Origin: Acetatifactor muris
Lineage (GTDB): Bacteria; Bacillota; Clostridia; Lachnospirales; Lachnospiraceae
Length of the DNA: 64,000 nucleotides
Direction of reading: 5' to 3'
NCBI RefSeq assembly: GCF_024623325.1
Contig: NZ_JANJZD010000003.1
Span: forward strand, 124,001 to 188,000
Each line of letters starts with the position of its first letter. The first letter of the stretch is position 1. A program made the position numbers and the translations under genes. This document shows, in pieces, positions 44,792 through 53,935 of the stretch. Under the pieces are notes generated by a model. The model worked only from the letters and a program-made list of their open reading frames with translations, did not search any database and had not been told where the DNA came from.

Positions 44792-46171
44792 TTACCGTCC
44801 TCCCACCGTAATGGACGATACGCGAATCAGGGGCTGCCCCACATCCGTGGGAATACTGCCCGAAGAAGCGCCGCACATGCCCTGTGCTCTCGCCACATTT
44901 TTACCGACCATGTCGATATTCATAATCACGTCGGAACCTTTGCCAATGAGACTGGCGCCCCGCACCGGCTCGCAGACTTTACCATTTTTAATCAGATATC
45001 CCTCGTTGACGGCAAAGTTAAACTGCCCTGTCACAGGATTCACGGACCCGCCGCCCATGCTTTTCGCATAGAGACCGTATTCTATGGAAGCGATAATATC
45101 CTCGTCCCTGTCCTCTCCCGCAGCTATATAGGTGTTGGTCATGCGGGAGGTAGGCTCAAACTGATAGCTCTGACGCCTGCAGTTGCCGGTGGACTCCATG
45201 CCCATTCTCCGTCCATTCAGTTTATCAATCATATAGGATTTCAAAACGCCGTTCTCGATCAGTACATTTCTGCGGGCAGGCGTACCTTCATCATCGATAT
45301 TGACAGAGCCCCAGGAATTTGGAATGGTTCCGTCGTCGATGGCGGTTACTTTTTCATTGGCGATCTTTTCTCCCAGCTTTCCTGCAAACTGAGACTGGCC
45401 CAGCGCCACACAGGAAGCCTCCAGCGAATGTCCGCAGGCTTCGTGGAAAATGACGCCGCCGAAACCGTTCTCGATGGCAACGGGCATGGTACCGGCCTTG
45501 ATATAGCCGGCGTGCAGCATGGTAACTGCCTGGGCGGATGCTTTCCTGCCCAGCTCCCTGGGGTCAAAATCTTCGAAAAGCTCCAACCCTTTTCTGGCGC
45601 CGGGTGTGACACTGCCTGTCTGGTTCTCCCCGTCCATGCTGGCAATGGAAGAAATGGAAACTCTGGTGCGGATCTGTCTGTCCCGGGCCAGCAGGCCTTC
45701 GCTGGTGGCAATGAGGATTTCGTGGTCCGCTTCTATGTAATTGCCGTTCACCTGGACGATCTCGTCATGATAGTCCTTCGCAGCCAGACATGCCTGCCGC
45801 AGATAATCAATTTTATCCGCATTTGCCGCATCCGCCGGCACAATCTGAATGGGATGGATATCGCCGAATATCCGCTCCCGCAGCACCACATTCTGAATCA
45901 GCGCCGAACCGGTCAGTGCATCCGCCACCCTCGATGCACAGCTCAGCACAGCCTCGGCCGAGAGAGAAGACGCCGAACCGGACACACAGCGGGTTCCCTT
46001 GAAAATCCGGATTCCCACTCCTGAAATGACGGCATCTCCGATCTTGTCTGTCTTCCCGGATATAATGTTGATATTCTTGCTTCTGGTATGTTCTGCAAAT
46101 ACCTCCGCATAGTCCGCACCTGTGGCCAGTGCACGGCCCAGGGCTTCTTTTAATACTTCTTTTGATATCAT
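44792..46171 (-). CDS. tldD: TldD metalloprotease catalytic subunit
   Basis: 459 aa from the ATG at 46171 (AGGAGG 7 nt upstream; a longer in-frame start lacks one). The zinc-binding HEACGH sits in FGGVIFHEACGHSLEAS, matching the HExxxH motif of TldD. Further conserved parts are GKTDKIGD and GGSVNPVTGQFNF. It is a cytoplasmic protease working as a heterodimer with TldE. The two genes form an operon. Confidence 0.94.
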   Translation of the reverse strand: MISKEVLKEALGRALATGADYAEVFAEHTRSKNINIISGKTDKIGDAVISGVGIRIFKGTRCVSGSASSLSAEAVLSCASRVADALTGSALIQNVVLRERIFGDIHPIQIVPADAANADKIDYLRQACLAAKDYHDEIVQVNGNYIEADHEILIATSEGLLARDRQIRTRVSISSIASMDGENQTGSVTPGARKGLELFEDFDPRELGRKASAQAVTMLHAGYIKAGTMPVAIENGFGGVIFHEACGHSLEASCVALGQSQFAGKLGEKIANEKVTAIDDGTIPNSWGSVNIDDEGTPARRNVLIENGVLKSYMIDKLNGRRMGMESTGNCRRQSYQFEPTSRMTNTYIAAGEDRDEDIIASIEYGLYAKSMGGGSVNPVTGQFNFAVNEGYLIKNGKVCEPVRGASLIGKGSDVIMNIDMVGKNVARAQGMCGASSGSIPTDVGQPLIRVSSITVGGR

Positions 46172-46341
46172 GTTCTGACCTCCTGTTATAATTCTGTCAC
46201 GACCTGCCCCGGCAGAAGTTGGATAAAATCCCTTCGGCGCATTCGTTTTACTGTCTTTCGTCAAACCGGAAAACGTTTCCGGCCAAATGACCCGCATACT
46301 GCTTTAACGATAAGCTTCCATGTACGGACCTGTGTGCAATA

Positions 46342-46368
46342 CAGGGAGACCGTTTTGCAGTCTCCCTG
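46342..46368. other. Stem-loop in the pnp-tldD intergenic region
   Basis: CAGGGAGAC (46342-46350) and GTCTCCCTG (46360-46368), perfect 9 bp with a 9-nt loop. No T-run follows on the minus strand. The 46172-46461 gap also holds CCGGACTGTT twice (near 46421 and 46438). Nothing else was seen there. Confidence 0.5.
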
Positions 46369-46461
46369 AAGCAGCTTTCTTTATTTTGTATTTGTACCTG
46401 GCTACAGTTCAGCGCCCTGACCGGACTGTTTCTCCTGTCCGGACTGTTACAGGGATTCCTC

Positions 46462-48567
46462 TCATTTATGGTTCGGAAGATCCTGTGCCACATCCTTCAT
46501 GGAGAAGCTGATTCGTCCCATTCTGTCCTTACCCAGGCAGACCACTGTCACCACATCACCCAGGGTCAGCACATCCTCCACTCTGTTGATTCTCTCTCTG
46601 GCAATCTTGGAGATATGAACCATACCTTCCTTGCCGGGTGCAAATTCAAGGAATGCCCCGAACTCTTTGATACTGACCACCTTGCCCTTGAAAATCTGTC
46701 CTTCCTCGAAATCGGTGACAATCATCTTAATCATTTCGATGGCTTTGTCCATCATTTCCTTGTCAGTACCGCACACCGACACGTTTCCGTCGTCAGTGAT
46801 GTCAATCTTTACCCCTGTGCGGGCAATGATCTCATTGATGGTCTTTCCTCTCTGCCCTACCACATCCCCGATTCTCTCCGGATCAATCTGGATGGAGATA
46901 ATCTTCGGCGCATAAGGTCCCACTTCCGCTCTGGGCGCAGCGATAGCCGTTTTCATGCAGTTATCCATGATGAACAGTCTCGCCTCACGGCATCTTGCAA
47001 TGGCACCTTCCACAATAGGTCTGGTCAGACCGTGAATCTTGATATCCATCTGAATGGCTGTGATGCCTTCTGTGGTACCGGTCACCTTGAAGTCCATGTC
47101 TCCGAAGAAGTCCTCCAGGCCCTGGATATCTGTGAGCAATACGAAGTCATCATCCGTCTCCCCGGTCACCAGACCGCATGAAATCCCCGCCACCATCTTC
47201 TTAATGGGAACGCCTGCCGCCATCAGAGCCATACAGGAAGCACAGGTGGAAGCCATGGAGGTGGAGCCGTTGGACTCAAAGGTCTCCGACACAGTGCGGA
47301 TAGCGTAAGGGAACTCTTCCTCGCTGGGAAGCACAGGAATCAAAGCTCTCTCCGCCAGCGCGCCGTGACCGATCTCACGTCTTCCGGGACCGCGGGAAGG
47401 CTTCGTCTCACCCACGGAATAGGAGGGGAAGTTATAATGATGCATATATCTCTTGCTGACTTCGTTCTCATCCAGTCCGTCAATTCTCTGCTGTTCGGAC
47501 AGGGGCGCCAGCGTACACACATTGCAGATCTGGGTCTGTCCGCGTGTGAACATGGCGGAACCATGCACACGGGGAATAATGTCAACTTCGGCCGCCAGAG
47601 GACGAATCTGGGTGATCTCACGTCCGTCGGGACGCTTATGGTCCTTCAGAATCATCTTGCGCACCGTCTTCTTCTCATACTGATAAACCGCTTCTCCCAG
47701 AATGGCAAGCCACTCTTCCTTCTCCGCGAAAGCTTCCTCCAGCTTCTCCGTAATGGTCCGGATGTTATCCTCACGGCTCTGTTTGTCGTCCGTGAACACA
47801 GCCACTTCCATTTCTTCCGGAGGCACGATTCTCTTTATCTCTTCAAACATTTCTTCCGGAATGGCACAGCTGGTATATTCGTGCTTTTTCTTCCCCACTT
47901 CCGCCACAATTCCGTCAATGAAGGCGATGATGGTCTGATTGATTTCGTGAGCCTTATAGATTGCCTCAAGCATTCTGTTCTCCGGAATCTCATTGGCTCC
48001 GGCTTCAATCATGATTACCTTCTCTCTGGTGGAGGCCACGGTCAGATTCAAATCTCCGTTCTTCCACTGCTCCTGGGAAGGATTTACAATAAATTCTCCG
48101 TCTATCATGCCCATCTGGGTCATGGCACAGGGACCGTCAAAGGGAATGTCCGAGATACTGGTGGCAATCGCCGCCCCCAGCATGGCCACCAGTTCAGGGC
48201 GGCACTGCGGATCCACACTCATCACCATATTGTTCAGGGTTACGTCATTGCGGTAGTCCTTCGGAAACAGAGGCCGCATGGGTCTGTCAATGACACGGCT
48301 GGTCAGCACCGCGTTCTCGCTGGCCTTTCCCTCTCTCTTGTTAAATCCGCCCGGAATCTTCCCAACGGCATACATTTTCTCCTCGAACTCCACACTCAGC
48401 GGGAAAAAGTCGATTCCCTCTCTGGGCTTGTCCGAAGCAGTCGCCGTGCTGAGCACCACGGTATCTCCGTAATGCATAAACGCACAGCCGTTCGCCTGCT
48501 TTCCCACCCGGTTGATGTCAACCTTCAGCGTGCGCCCGGCCAGCTCCATTTCATAGGTCTTGTACAT
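46462..48567 (-). CDS. pnp: Polyribonucleotide nucleotidyltransferase (PNPase)
   Basis: 701-aa phosphorolytic 3'-5' exoribonuclease. Two RNase PH-like domains (first GKIPGGFNKREGK; second RREIGHGALAERAL and MASTCASCMALMAAGVP) flank a helical linker. KH (about 555-615: VVGQRGKTINEIIARTG) and S1 (about 620-690: FKGKVVSIKEFGAFLEF) domains follow. Length and order are standard. GGAGG precedes the ATG. It follows rpsO, the conserved neighbour, but its leader has a long hairpin of its own. Confidence 0.97.
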   Translation of the reverse strand: MYKTYEMELAGRTLKVDINRVGKQANGCAFMHYGDTVVLSTATASDKPREGIDFFPLSVEFEEKMYAVGKIPGGFNKREGKASENAVLTSRVIDRPMRPLFPKDYRNDVTLNNMVMSVDPQCRPELVAMLGAAIATSISDIPFDGPCAMTQMGMIDGEFIVNPSQEQWKNGDLNLTVASTREKVIMIEAGANEIPENRMLEAIYKAHEINQTIIAFIDGIVAEVGKKKHEYTSCAIPEEMFEEIKRIVPPEEMEVAVFTDDKQSREDNIRTITEKLEEAFAEKEEWLAILGEAVYQYEKKTVRKMILKDHKRPDGREITQIRPLAAEVDIIPRVHGSAMFTRGQTQICNVCTLAPLSEQQRIDGLDENEVSKRYMHHYNFPSYSVGETKPSRGPGRREIGHGALAERALIPVLPSEEEFPYAIRTVSETFESNGSTSMASTCASCMALMAAGVPIKKMVAGISCGLVTGETDDDFVLLTDIQGLEDFFGDMDFKVTGTTEGITAIQMDIKIHGLTRPIVEGAIARCREARLFIMDNCMKTAIAAPRAEVGPYAPKIISIQIDPERIGDVVGQRGKTINEIIARTGVKIDITDDGNVSVCGTDKEMMDKAIEMIKMIVTDFEEGQIFKGKVVSIKEFGAFLEFAPGKEGMVHISKIARERINRVEDVLTLGDVVTVVCLGKDRMGRISFSMKDVAQDLPNHK

Positions 48568-48654
48568 AAAAATTCCTCCATTCCACCGTTCTCCACGGTT
48601 CTTTTCTTAATATATCCCGCAGAAAATGCCATAAACACATCTTCTGCAGACACA

Positions 48655-48737
48655 GGAACAGAAGACACCGAAACTACTGAAAAGAGCATGTGCTCTCACA
48701 TAATCTTTTCAGCGGTCTCGGAACTTTCTTCTGTTCC
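48655..48737 (-). other. Long leader hairpin upstream of pnp
   Basis: Three stacked perfect stems: GGAACAGAAGA (48655-48665) with TCTTCTGTTCC (48727-48737), CTGAAAAGA (48677-48685) with TCTTTTCAG (48704-48712), and an apical GAGCA/TGCTC (48684-48695). It lies 90 bp before the pnp start. In E. coli, PNPase represses its own mRNA after RNase III cuts a leader hairpin; this structure would suit the same logic. Confidence 0.65.
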
Positions 48738-48811
48738 GGATTACCATTACAGAAACCGGACATCCGCCCTGACTGTCCCCGGAATGCCGGCAGTTGGTCC
48801 TTTCTCAACGC

Positions 48812-48853
48812 AAAAAACGGAGAGCCGAATTTCCTTCGGCCTGCCTCCGTTTT
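48812..48853 (-). terminator. Terminator of rpsO
   Basis: Arms AAAACGGAG and CTCCGTTTT with inner GCCGA/TCGGC, flanked by T-runs on both sides. On the minus strand it starts about 10 bp after the rpsO stop and ends in TTTTTT. Read-through would reach pnp. Confidence 0.85.
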
Positions 48854-48862
48854 CAGTCAGCC

Positions 48863-49129
48863 TTATTTTCTTAAGCCAAGTCTCTCAATCAGAGAACGAT
48901 ATCTCTCAATGTCTTTCTTCTTCAGATACTCCAGAAGACCACGCCTCTGACCTACCATCTTCAACATACCGCGGCGGGAGTGATGGTCCTTCGGGTTCAC
49001 CTTCAGATGCTCGGTGAGTTCCTGAATCCTTGCCGTCAAAACGGCTACCTGTACCTCGGGTGAGCCGGTATCGCCGGGTGTCCTGGCGTACTCGTTCATA
49101 ACTGCTGTTTTCTTTTCCTTAGAAATCAT
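48863..49129 (-). CDS. rpsO: 30S ribosomal protein S15
   Basis: 88 aa, standard length. [32 protein letters not shown] and the LGLRK ending are diagnostic. It binds 16S rRNA in the 30S platform. AGGAGGAAAGAGAA precedes the ATG. A 110-nt leader follows its promoter, which is long enough for S15 autoregulation. It ends in a strong terminator. Confidence 0.98.
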   Translation of the reverse strand: MISKEKKTAVMNEYARTPGDTGSPEVQVAVLTARIQELTEHLKVNPKDHHSRRGMLKMVGQRRGLLEYLKKKDIERYRSLIERLGLRK

Positions 49130-49238
49130 TTCTCTTTCCTCCTGTATTTATAACCGCCTGACACTAAGACCGGGTCGGAGTATCCCGTATCCGAGCATCG
49201 GCTGAATCATATGCGAGGCACCTGCCTCACACTTGATT

Positions 49239-49267
49239 ATCTTAGCATATTTCCCGGAAATTGTAAA
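49239..49267 (-). promoter_or_regulatory. Promoter of rpsO
   Basis: Minus strand TTTACA (complement of 49262-49267), 17 bp, TAAGAT (complement of 49239-49244). Just downstream the leader forms GAGGCA/TGCCTC around 49214-49227. Confidence 0.65.
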
Positions 49268-49276
49268 CCGGAATTT

Positions 49277-50308
49277 TTAATCCTGCAATATCCTCACATA
49301 CTTCACAGGTGTACGGTATTTATAGTTGCTGATCTTGATACCGGTCTTCACACTGCTCGCGTGAATCACCTGTCCTCCGCCGATATAAATCGCCACATGG
49401 TTAATGGTTCCCCGGCTGTTGCCATAGAAGACAAGATCACCCGGCTGCAGATCTCCGGCGGAAATCTTCGTTCCCGAATTCGCCTGAGAACCGGAATGAT
49501 GAGGCAGCGATACCCCGAATTTCTTGAACACACTCAGCACAAAGCCCGAGCAGTCGGCCCCCTTTGTCAGGCTGGTTCCGCCCCACACATAGCGGTTGCC
49601 CAGAAACTGCTTCGCATATTCCACCAGTTCCACACGCACATCGGACACACCGGCACCGTACAGAAGTTCGGTCATGGTAATGGCAGTGTCAAGCTTCTCC
49701 GTCACAGTCACATACTCTGCCGCAACATAGGCCTCCTCGTCGTCAATGCCGACTTTTATCCATCCCTCCAGCGTCTCTATATATTCCAGTTCCTCTCCCT
49801 GAGGCACCTGGGTGAGCACGGCGCTTTCCGTATTGGCTTCATCCCGCACGTTCAGACCGTCTGTATTCACCACCACCACGGTGTGTACCAGTTCGTTCGC
49901 CTTCAGCTTCGCGTCCGGTCCGATCAGCAGATAATCCAGATTCACATACCCTTCCACTTCCCCTGAAGTAATATGAGCCCAGCCATCTACGGTCTCCAGC
50001 ACTTCACACACAGAGTTCTTCGGCATCTTACCCACCATTTTGCTGTCGGTGGAGGGCTCCTGGCGCACATTCAGATTCCCGCTTTCCACATTGGCCACCC
50101 CAATGTTGGTATATCCCCAGGCAGCGCCCTGAGCCTGCTGCGCTGCTTCAATGTACTCCTCTGTGGTCAGACTGGACTCCAGAAGTGTAGTCACACCTGC
50201 AAACTGCAGTACATTCTCTTCCGCGGACACTGTTAACGGTTCCAGAGCCAGACAGAGCATCAAACCTGCCGAAGCCATTGCAATCTTTCTGTTTTTTGAA
50301 TATCTCAT
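49277..50308 (-). CDS. Secreted NlpC/P60 cell-wall hydrolase with SH3b domains
   Basis: 343 aa from the ATG at 50308 (GAGGGAAG upstream). A signal peptide ends near SA-EEN (residue 29). Two SH3b wall-binding domains (about 90-150 and 160-220: GNLNVRQEPSTDSKMVGKMP and GLNVRDEANTESAVLTQVP) precede a C-terminal NlpC/P60 domain. Its catalytic Cys is in GADCSGFVLS (about 252) and its His in INHVAIYIGG (about 302). It should cut peptide stems of peptidoglycan outside the cell. The promoter is near-perfect and overlaps a WalR-like box, matching a wall-stress-controlled hydrolase. Confidence 0.93.
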   Translation of the reverse strand: MRYSKNRKIAMASAGLMLCLALEPLTVSAEENVLQFAGVTTLLESSLTTEEYIEAAQQAQGAAWGYTNIGVANVESGNLNVRQEPSTDSKMVGKMPKNSVCEVLETVDGWAHITSGEVEGYVNLDYLLIGPDAKLKANELVHTVVVVNTDGLNVRDEANTESAVLTQVPQGEELEYIETLEGWIKVGIDDEEAYVAAEYVTVTEKLDTAITMTELLYGAGVSDVRVELVEYAKQFLGNRYVWGGTSLTKGADCSGFVLSVFKKFGVSLPHHSGSQANSGTKISAGDLQPGDLVFYGNSRGTINHVAIYIGGGQVIHASSVKTGIKISNYKYRTPVKYVRILQD

Positions 50309-50341
50309 GTATCTTCCCTCTGTAATAAACATCTGCCAAAT

Positions 50342-50398
50342 TGTTACGAATTTGTTACATCTATTACAAATTATACACAGACACTGTCCATCTGTCAA
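50342..50398 (-). promoter_or_regulatory. Consensus promoter and WalR-like box of the NlpC/P60 gene
   Basis: Minus strand TTGACA (complement of 50393-50398), 17 bp, TATAAT (complement of 50370-50375), both perfect. Downstream, plus-strand TGTTAC-GAATT-TGTTAC (50342-50358) fits the WalR consensus TGTWAH-N5-TGTWAH exactly. Its place near +5 to +21 suggests repression or modulation. Confidence 0.7.
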
Positions 50399-50437
50399 CA
50401 AAAAGTTAATAACTTATGAAATATTCCTGTCAAACCT

Positions 50438-52075
50438 TTAATCTTCTGCCGTCTCGGCCTCAATAATAGCAAAAGCTATGTTGGTGGCATGGTCTGCCAC
50501 ACGTTCCAGTCCCGAAGTGAGATCGGAGAACATCATGCCGGCCTCCGGCGTACATTCTCCCTGCGCCAGGCGACGTACATGCGCTCTCTGCATCTCCTTT
50601 TCCTTTGCGTCCACTTTGTTCTCCAGATCAATGACCTCCTGCATATGGCTTTCATCACTTCTGGCAAACATATCAATAGAATAGCGCATCAGGGTATTCA
50701 CCATATCCAGGATTTCTCCCAGCTCCTTCTGCGCCTCCCCGCTCAGAGAAATGTTCTGGTCTCTGCGCATTTTCGCGGCATCCGCCACATTCTCCGCGTG
50801 GTCTCCGATTCTCTCAATATCACTGGCCACATGGAACAGCGCGCCGAGACTTTTCAGGTCCTCTATGGGAAGGGTGGTCTGGTTGATTTTCACCAGATAA
50901 TCCGTAATGGCATGGCTGAGGAAATCAATATTCTCCTCCACCTCGTAGACCTCCGCAATGTCTTCCTCGTCCAAAGTAATCAGCGCGTTAAACGCCCTGT
51001 TCAGATTCTCGCTGGCCAGAGAAGCCATACGGTCCAGCTCTTTGATGACCTCCACCACGGCGGTAGCGGGATTGAACACCACCTTGTCACCGATATACTT
51101 CAGCTGGTGACTTTCGCGGTAGTTCACCTTTCTGTCCTCTCCCGGCACACAGAGGCAGGAAAGCTTTACAATCCACCCGGAGAAAGGGAACAGAACCACT
51201 ACCTGGAAGATTTTGATCATGGTGTGGGCATTGGCCACAAAGCGTCCCCTGTCCGCGGACACCGACCAGATCAGATTCGACACCGGCTCTTCCGCCGCAA
51301 AGAGAATCAGATAAAGGATGGCCGTTCCAATCACATTAAACCAGAAATGGATCAGAGCAGCTCTCTTCGCATCCTTTTTTCCTGCCATGGAGGCCAGCAG
51401 TGCGGTGGTACAGGCGCCGATATTACAGCCCAGAATGATATAAAGTGACATGGAGAGCGACAGCAGCTCCTGGTTGGCCAGCAGAAGCACAATACTCACC
51501 GTGACGGAAGAGCTCTGAATAATTGTGGTCAGTGCCAGGCCCACCAGCGTAGCCACGATGGGCGTCTTCAGAGACCCCAGCAGATTCACAATTTCCGGCA
51601 CTTCCCTCATTCCCGCCATGGAGGCGGACATGGTGCTGAGCCCCAGAAACAGCACGCCGAAGCCGATAATAATATCGGCAAATTTCCTGATTTTTTCCTT
51701 CCTGCAGAACATGGCGACCAGCACCCCTGCCAGAAGAATCACGGGTGCATAAGCGGAAAGATTAAAGGATACCAGCTGTGAAGTGACTGTGGTACCGATA
51801 TTGGCACCGAATATAACACCTGCAGCCTGATACAGATTCATCAGACCGGCATTGACGAAACTGACTACCATCGCCGTACAGGCCGACGAGGATTGTATTA
51901 TGCCGGTAAAGACGATACCGACGATCATACCGCTGAAGCGGTTAGTGGTGAAAAATTCCAGAATCCGGCGCAGCCTTGCGCCGGCAACCTTTTCTATGGA
52001 ATCACTCATCACACGCATGCCAAACAGAAAAAGCCCCAGGCCGCCTGCCATTGACAAAATTATACTTGCGTTCAT
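50438..52075 (-). CDS. Na/Pi cotransporter family protein (NptA-like) with PhoU domain
   Basis: 545 aa. An N-terminal membrane part contains two NaPi repeats with the family's QSSSA and QSSSVTVS motifs (GIIQSSSACTAMVVSF; TTIIQSSSVTVSIVLL). A C-terminal cytoplasmic helical PhoU-like domain (about 335-540) includes DIERIGDHAENVADAA and GLERVADHATNIA. It probably moves phosphate with sodium, though some relatives handle other anions. It lies after the ribF gene on the same strand, 27 bp away, and may be read from the same transcript. Confidence 0.92.
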   Translation of the reverse strand: MNASIILSMAGGLGLFLFGMRVMSDSIEKVAGARLRRILEFFTTNRFSGMIVGIVFTGIIQSSSACTAMVVSFVNAGLMNLYQAAGVIFGANIGTTVTSQLVSFNLSAYAPVILLAGVLVAMFCRKEKIRKFADIIIGFGVLFLGLSTMSASMAGMREVPEIVNLLGSLKTPIVATLVGLALTTIIQSSSVTVSIVLLLANQELLSLSMSLYIILGCNIGACTTALLASMAGKKDAKRAALIHFWFNVIGTAILYLILFAAEEPVSNLIWSVSADRGRFVANAHTMIKIFQVVVLFPFSGWIVKLSCLCVPGEDRKVNYRESHQLKYIGDKVVFNPATAVVEVIKELDRMASLASENLNRAFNALITLDEEDIAEVYEVEENIDFLSHAITDYLVKINQTTLPIEDLKSLGALFHVASDIERIGDHAENVADAAKMRRDQNISLSGEAQKELGEILDMVNTLMRYSIDMFARSDESHMQEVIDLENKVDAKEKEMQRAHVRRLAQGECTPEAGMMFSDLTSGLERVADHATNIAFAIIEAETAED

Positions 52076-52102
52076 TCGTTCTCCCTATCCTGTTTTCTTT
52101 TG

Positions 52103-53023
52103 TTACCTCTCACGGAAGCTTCTCCCGGCAGCGATATCCTTCTGAATCTGTATCTTCAGAGCCTCCATGCTCTCAAATCGCCGTTCCGGCCTGTGAAATG
52201 CCTCCAGGCTGACTTCAATGTACGCTCCGTATATGTCCTCTTCAAAGTCGTACAGAAAAGATTCCACTCCCATCACTTTGTCTGCGTTGACTGTGGGCTT
52301 GTATCCCACATTGCTCACCGCCCGGTATGTCCTCTCCCCCACGCGGACCCGGGAAAAATATACGCCGTTCGGCGGCAGAAGCTTATTGTCGGGCGGCAGA
52401 AGATTTACCGTGGGAAATCCCAGTGTATGGCCGATCTGCTTTCCCCTGACCACTTTCCCCGTGACCATATAGGGTATCCCCAGCAGCCGTTTTGCCGTCT
52501 CCATATTTCCTTTTTCCACCTGTTCCCGCACCAGGGTAGAACTTACCTCCCGTCCTTCCAGGCACACCTTGTCCACGGTGGTAACTTCAAATCCCAGTTC
52601 CGGCCCCAGTCTGCGCAGAAGTGCCGCATTGCCCGCGCCCTTCGCCCCGAAGGAAAGATCACTTCCCGCCGCCAGAAACCGCACTTTCATCTGTTCGGCC
52701 AGAATCTGCCTGGCAAACCGCTCAGGGGGTGTGGCCGCAGTCTCTCTGTTCAGCGGAAATTCAATCAGAATCTCCACGCCAAGCCTTTCAAATAAAAGGC
52801 GTTTCTCCTCCCCGGTGGTCAGTTCCTTCCCGTCATTCCCCCCGAAAAATACGGCAGGGGAAGGGTCAAAAGTAAAAACACAGGCAGTCAGCCCTTTTTC
52901 CCTGCGGGACAGAATTTCCTCCAGCAGTCTCCTGTGACCGATGTGTATCCCGTCAAATTTTCCAAGGGCAACTGCCGTATCCCTTTCCAGCTTAAATTGT
53001 GTCGTACCTGTAATGATTTCCAA
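52103..53023 (-). CDS. ribF: Bifunctional riboflavin kinase/FAD synthetase
   Basis: 306 aa. The N-terminal FMN adenylyltransferase domain has LGKFDGIHIGHRRLLEE and FDPSPAVFFGG. The C-terminal riboflavin kinase domain has the GKVVRGKQIGHTLGFPTVNL loop and GVYFSRVRVG. It makes FMN and FAD from riboflavin. The start appears to be TTG at 53023, since no ATG fits the conserved N-terminus. It follows truB by 6 bp, a common order. Confidence 0.95.
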   Translation of the reverse strand: MEIITGTTQFKLERDTAVALGKFDGIHIGHRRLLEEILSRREKGLTACVFTFDPSPAVFFGGNDGKELTTGEEKRLLFERLGVEILIEFPLNRETAATPPERFARQILAEQMKVRFLAAGSDLSFGAKGAGNAALLRRLGPELGFEVTTVDKVCLEGREVSSTLVREQVEKGNMETAKRLLGIPYMVTGKVVRGKQIGHTLGFPTVNLLPPDNKLLPPNGVYFSRVRVGERTYRAVSNVGYKPTVNADKVMGVESFLYDFEEDIYGAYIEVSLEAFHRPERRFESMEALKIQIQKDIAAGRSFRER

Positions 53024-53029
53024 AAAGGC

Positions 53030-53935
53030 TCACTCTTTCTCCAAAAACATTTTTACCGGCCTGTACCGTTTCCGGTCAGCCTCATAAGCATAAATTCCGC
53101 AGAAGCTTTCGTCAGCCCCATACATCCGTACCCATCTGTCCGGGGCATATAATTCTTTCTCCGCTGTCTGTTCCGGCAAAATGGCATTGCCGTTATCCAG
53201 CAGTCTGAGATACTCCCTCCGCACATGCAGTACCGGGCAGCTGCCGAAGACACTGTCCACGGGAAGGATTGCTTCCCGCAGCCGGCCTCCATCCTTCAGC
53301 TGCTGCAGTTCCTCCAGCGTATACGCATCTTCCAGCCGAAATGCTCCCACAGCCGTTCGCCGCAGGCTCTGCATGGTGCCGCCGCACCCCAGCTTTTCGC
53401 CGATATCCGCACAGAGCGTCCGAATATAAGTTCCCTTGGAGCAAATCACCCGGAAGCGAACCACCGGCAGACTGCACTCCAATATTTCCAGCTCCCGTAT
53501 ATAGACAGCACGGGGTCTGCGCTCCACTTCCTTCCCCGCCCTGGCCAGCTCGTACAGCTTTTTCCCGTTCACCTTCAGCGCAGAATACATGGGCGGAATC
53601 TGACTGTATTCTCCCTGAAATGACAAGATTGCCTCCCGGACCATTTCCGCCGAGACCTCCGGATTGCGTTCCGCCAGCCTTTTCCCGGTGATATCCTGCG
53701 TGTCCGTCTCTACCCCCAGCAGAAGCTCCGCCACATATTCTTTCTCCCTGTCCGCCAGCATATCGCACACTTTGGTGGCGCTTCCCAGGCAGACAGGCAG
53801 CACCCCTGTTGCCATGGGGTCAAGCGTCCCGGTGTGTCCCACTTTTTTCTGGCCGCAGATTCCGCGCATTTTGGCCACCACATCATGGGAAGTATAATCA
53901 GGCTCCTTATGAATTATCACTATTCCGTTTATCAT
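53030..53935 (-). CDS. truB: tRNA pseudouridine-55 synthase TruB
   Basis: 301 aa. NGIVIIHKEPDYTSHDVV, KVGHTGTLDPMATGVLPVCLG with the catalytic Asp in TLDP, and the RVICSKGTYIRTLCADIG motif are diagnostic. It converts U55 of tRNAs to pseudouridine. The start lies within the last 29 bp of nrnA, indicating coupling. Confidence 0.96.
   Translation of the reverse strand: MINGIVIIHKEPDYTSHDVVAKMRGICGQKKVGHTGTLDPMATGVLPVCLGSATKVCDMLADREKEYVAELLLGVETDTQDITGKRLAERNPEVSAEMVREAILSFQGEYSQIPPMYSALKVNGKKLYELARAGKEVERRPRAVYIRELEILECSLPVVRFRVICSKGTYIRTLCADIGEKLGCGGTMQSLRRTAVGAFRLEDAYTLEELQQLKDGGRLREAILPVDSVFGSCPVLHVRREYLRLLDNGNAILPEQTAEKELYAPDRWVRMYGADESFCGIYAYEADRKRYRPVKMFLEKE

Noticed and set aside
46342..46368. 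Terminator of pnp
   Set aside because: The stem is perfect but no T-run follows in the direction of pnp transcription; listed only as a stem-loop.
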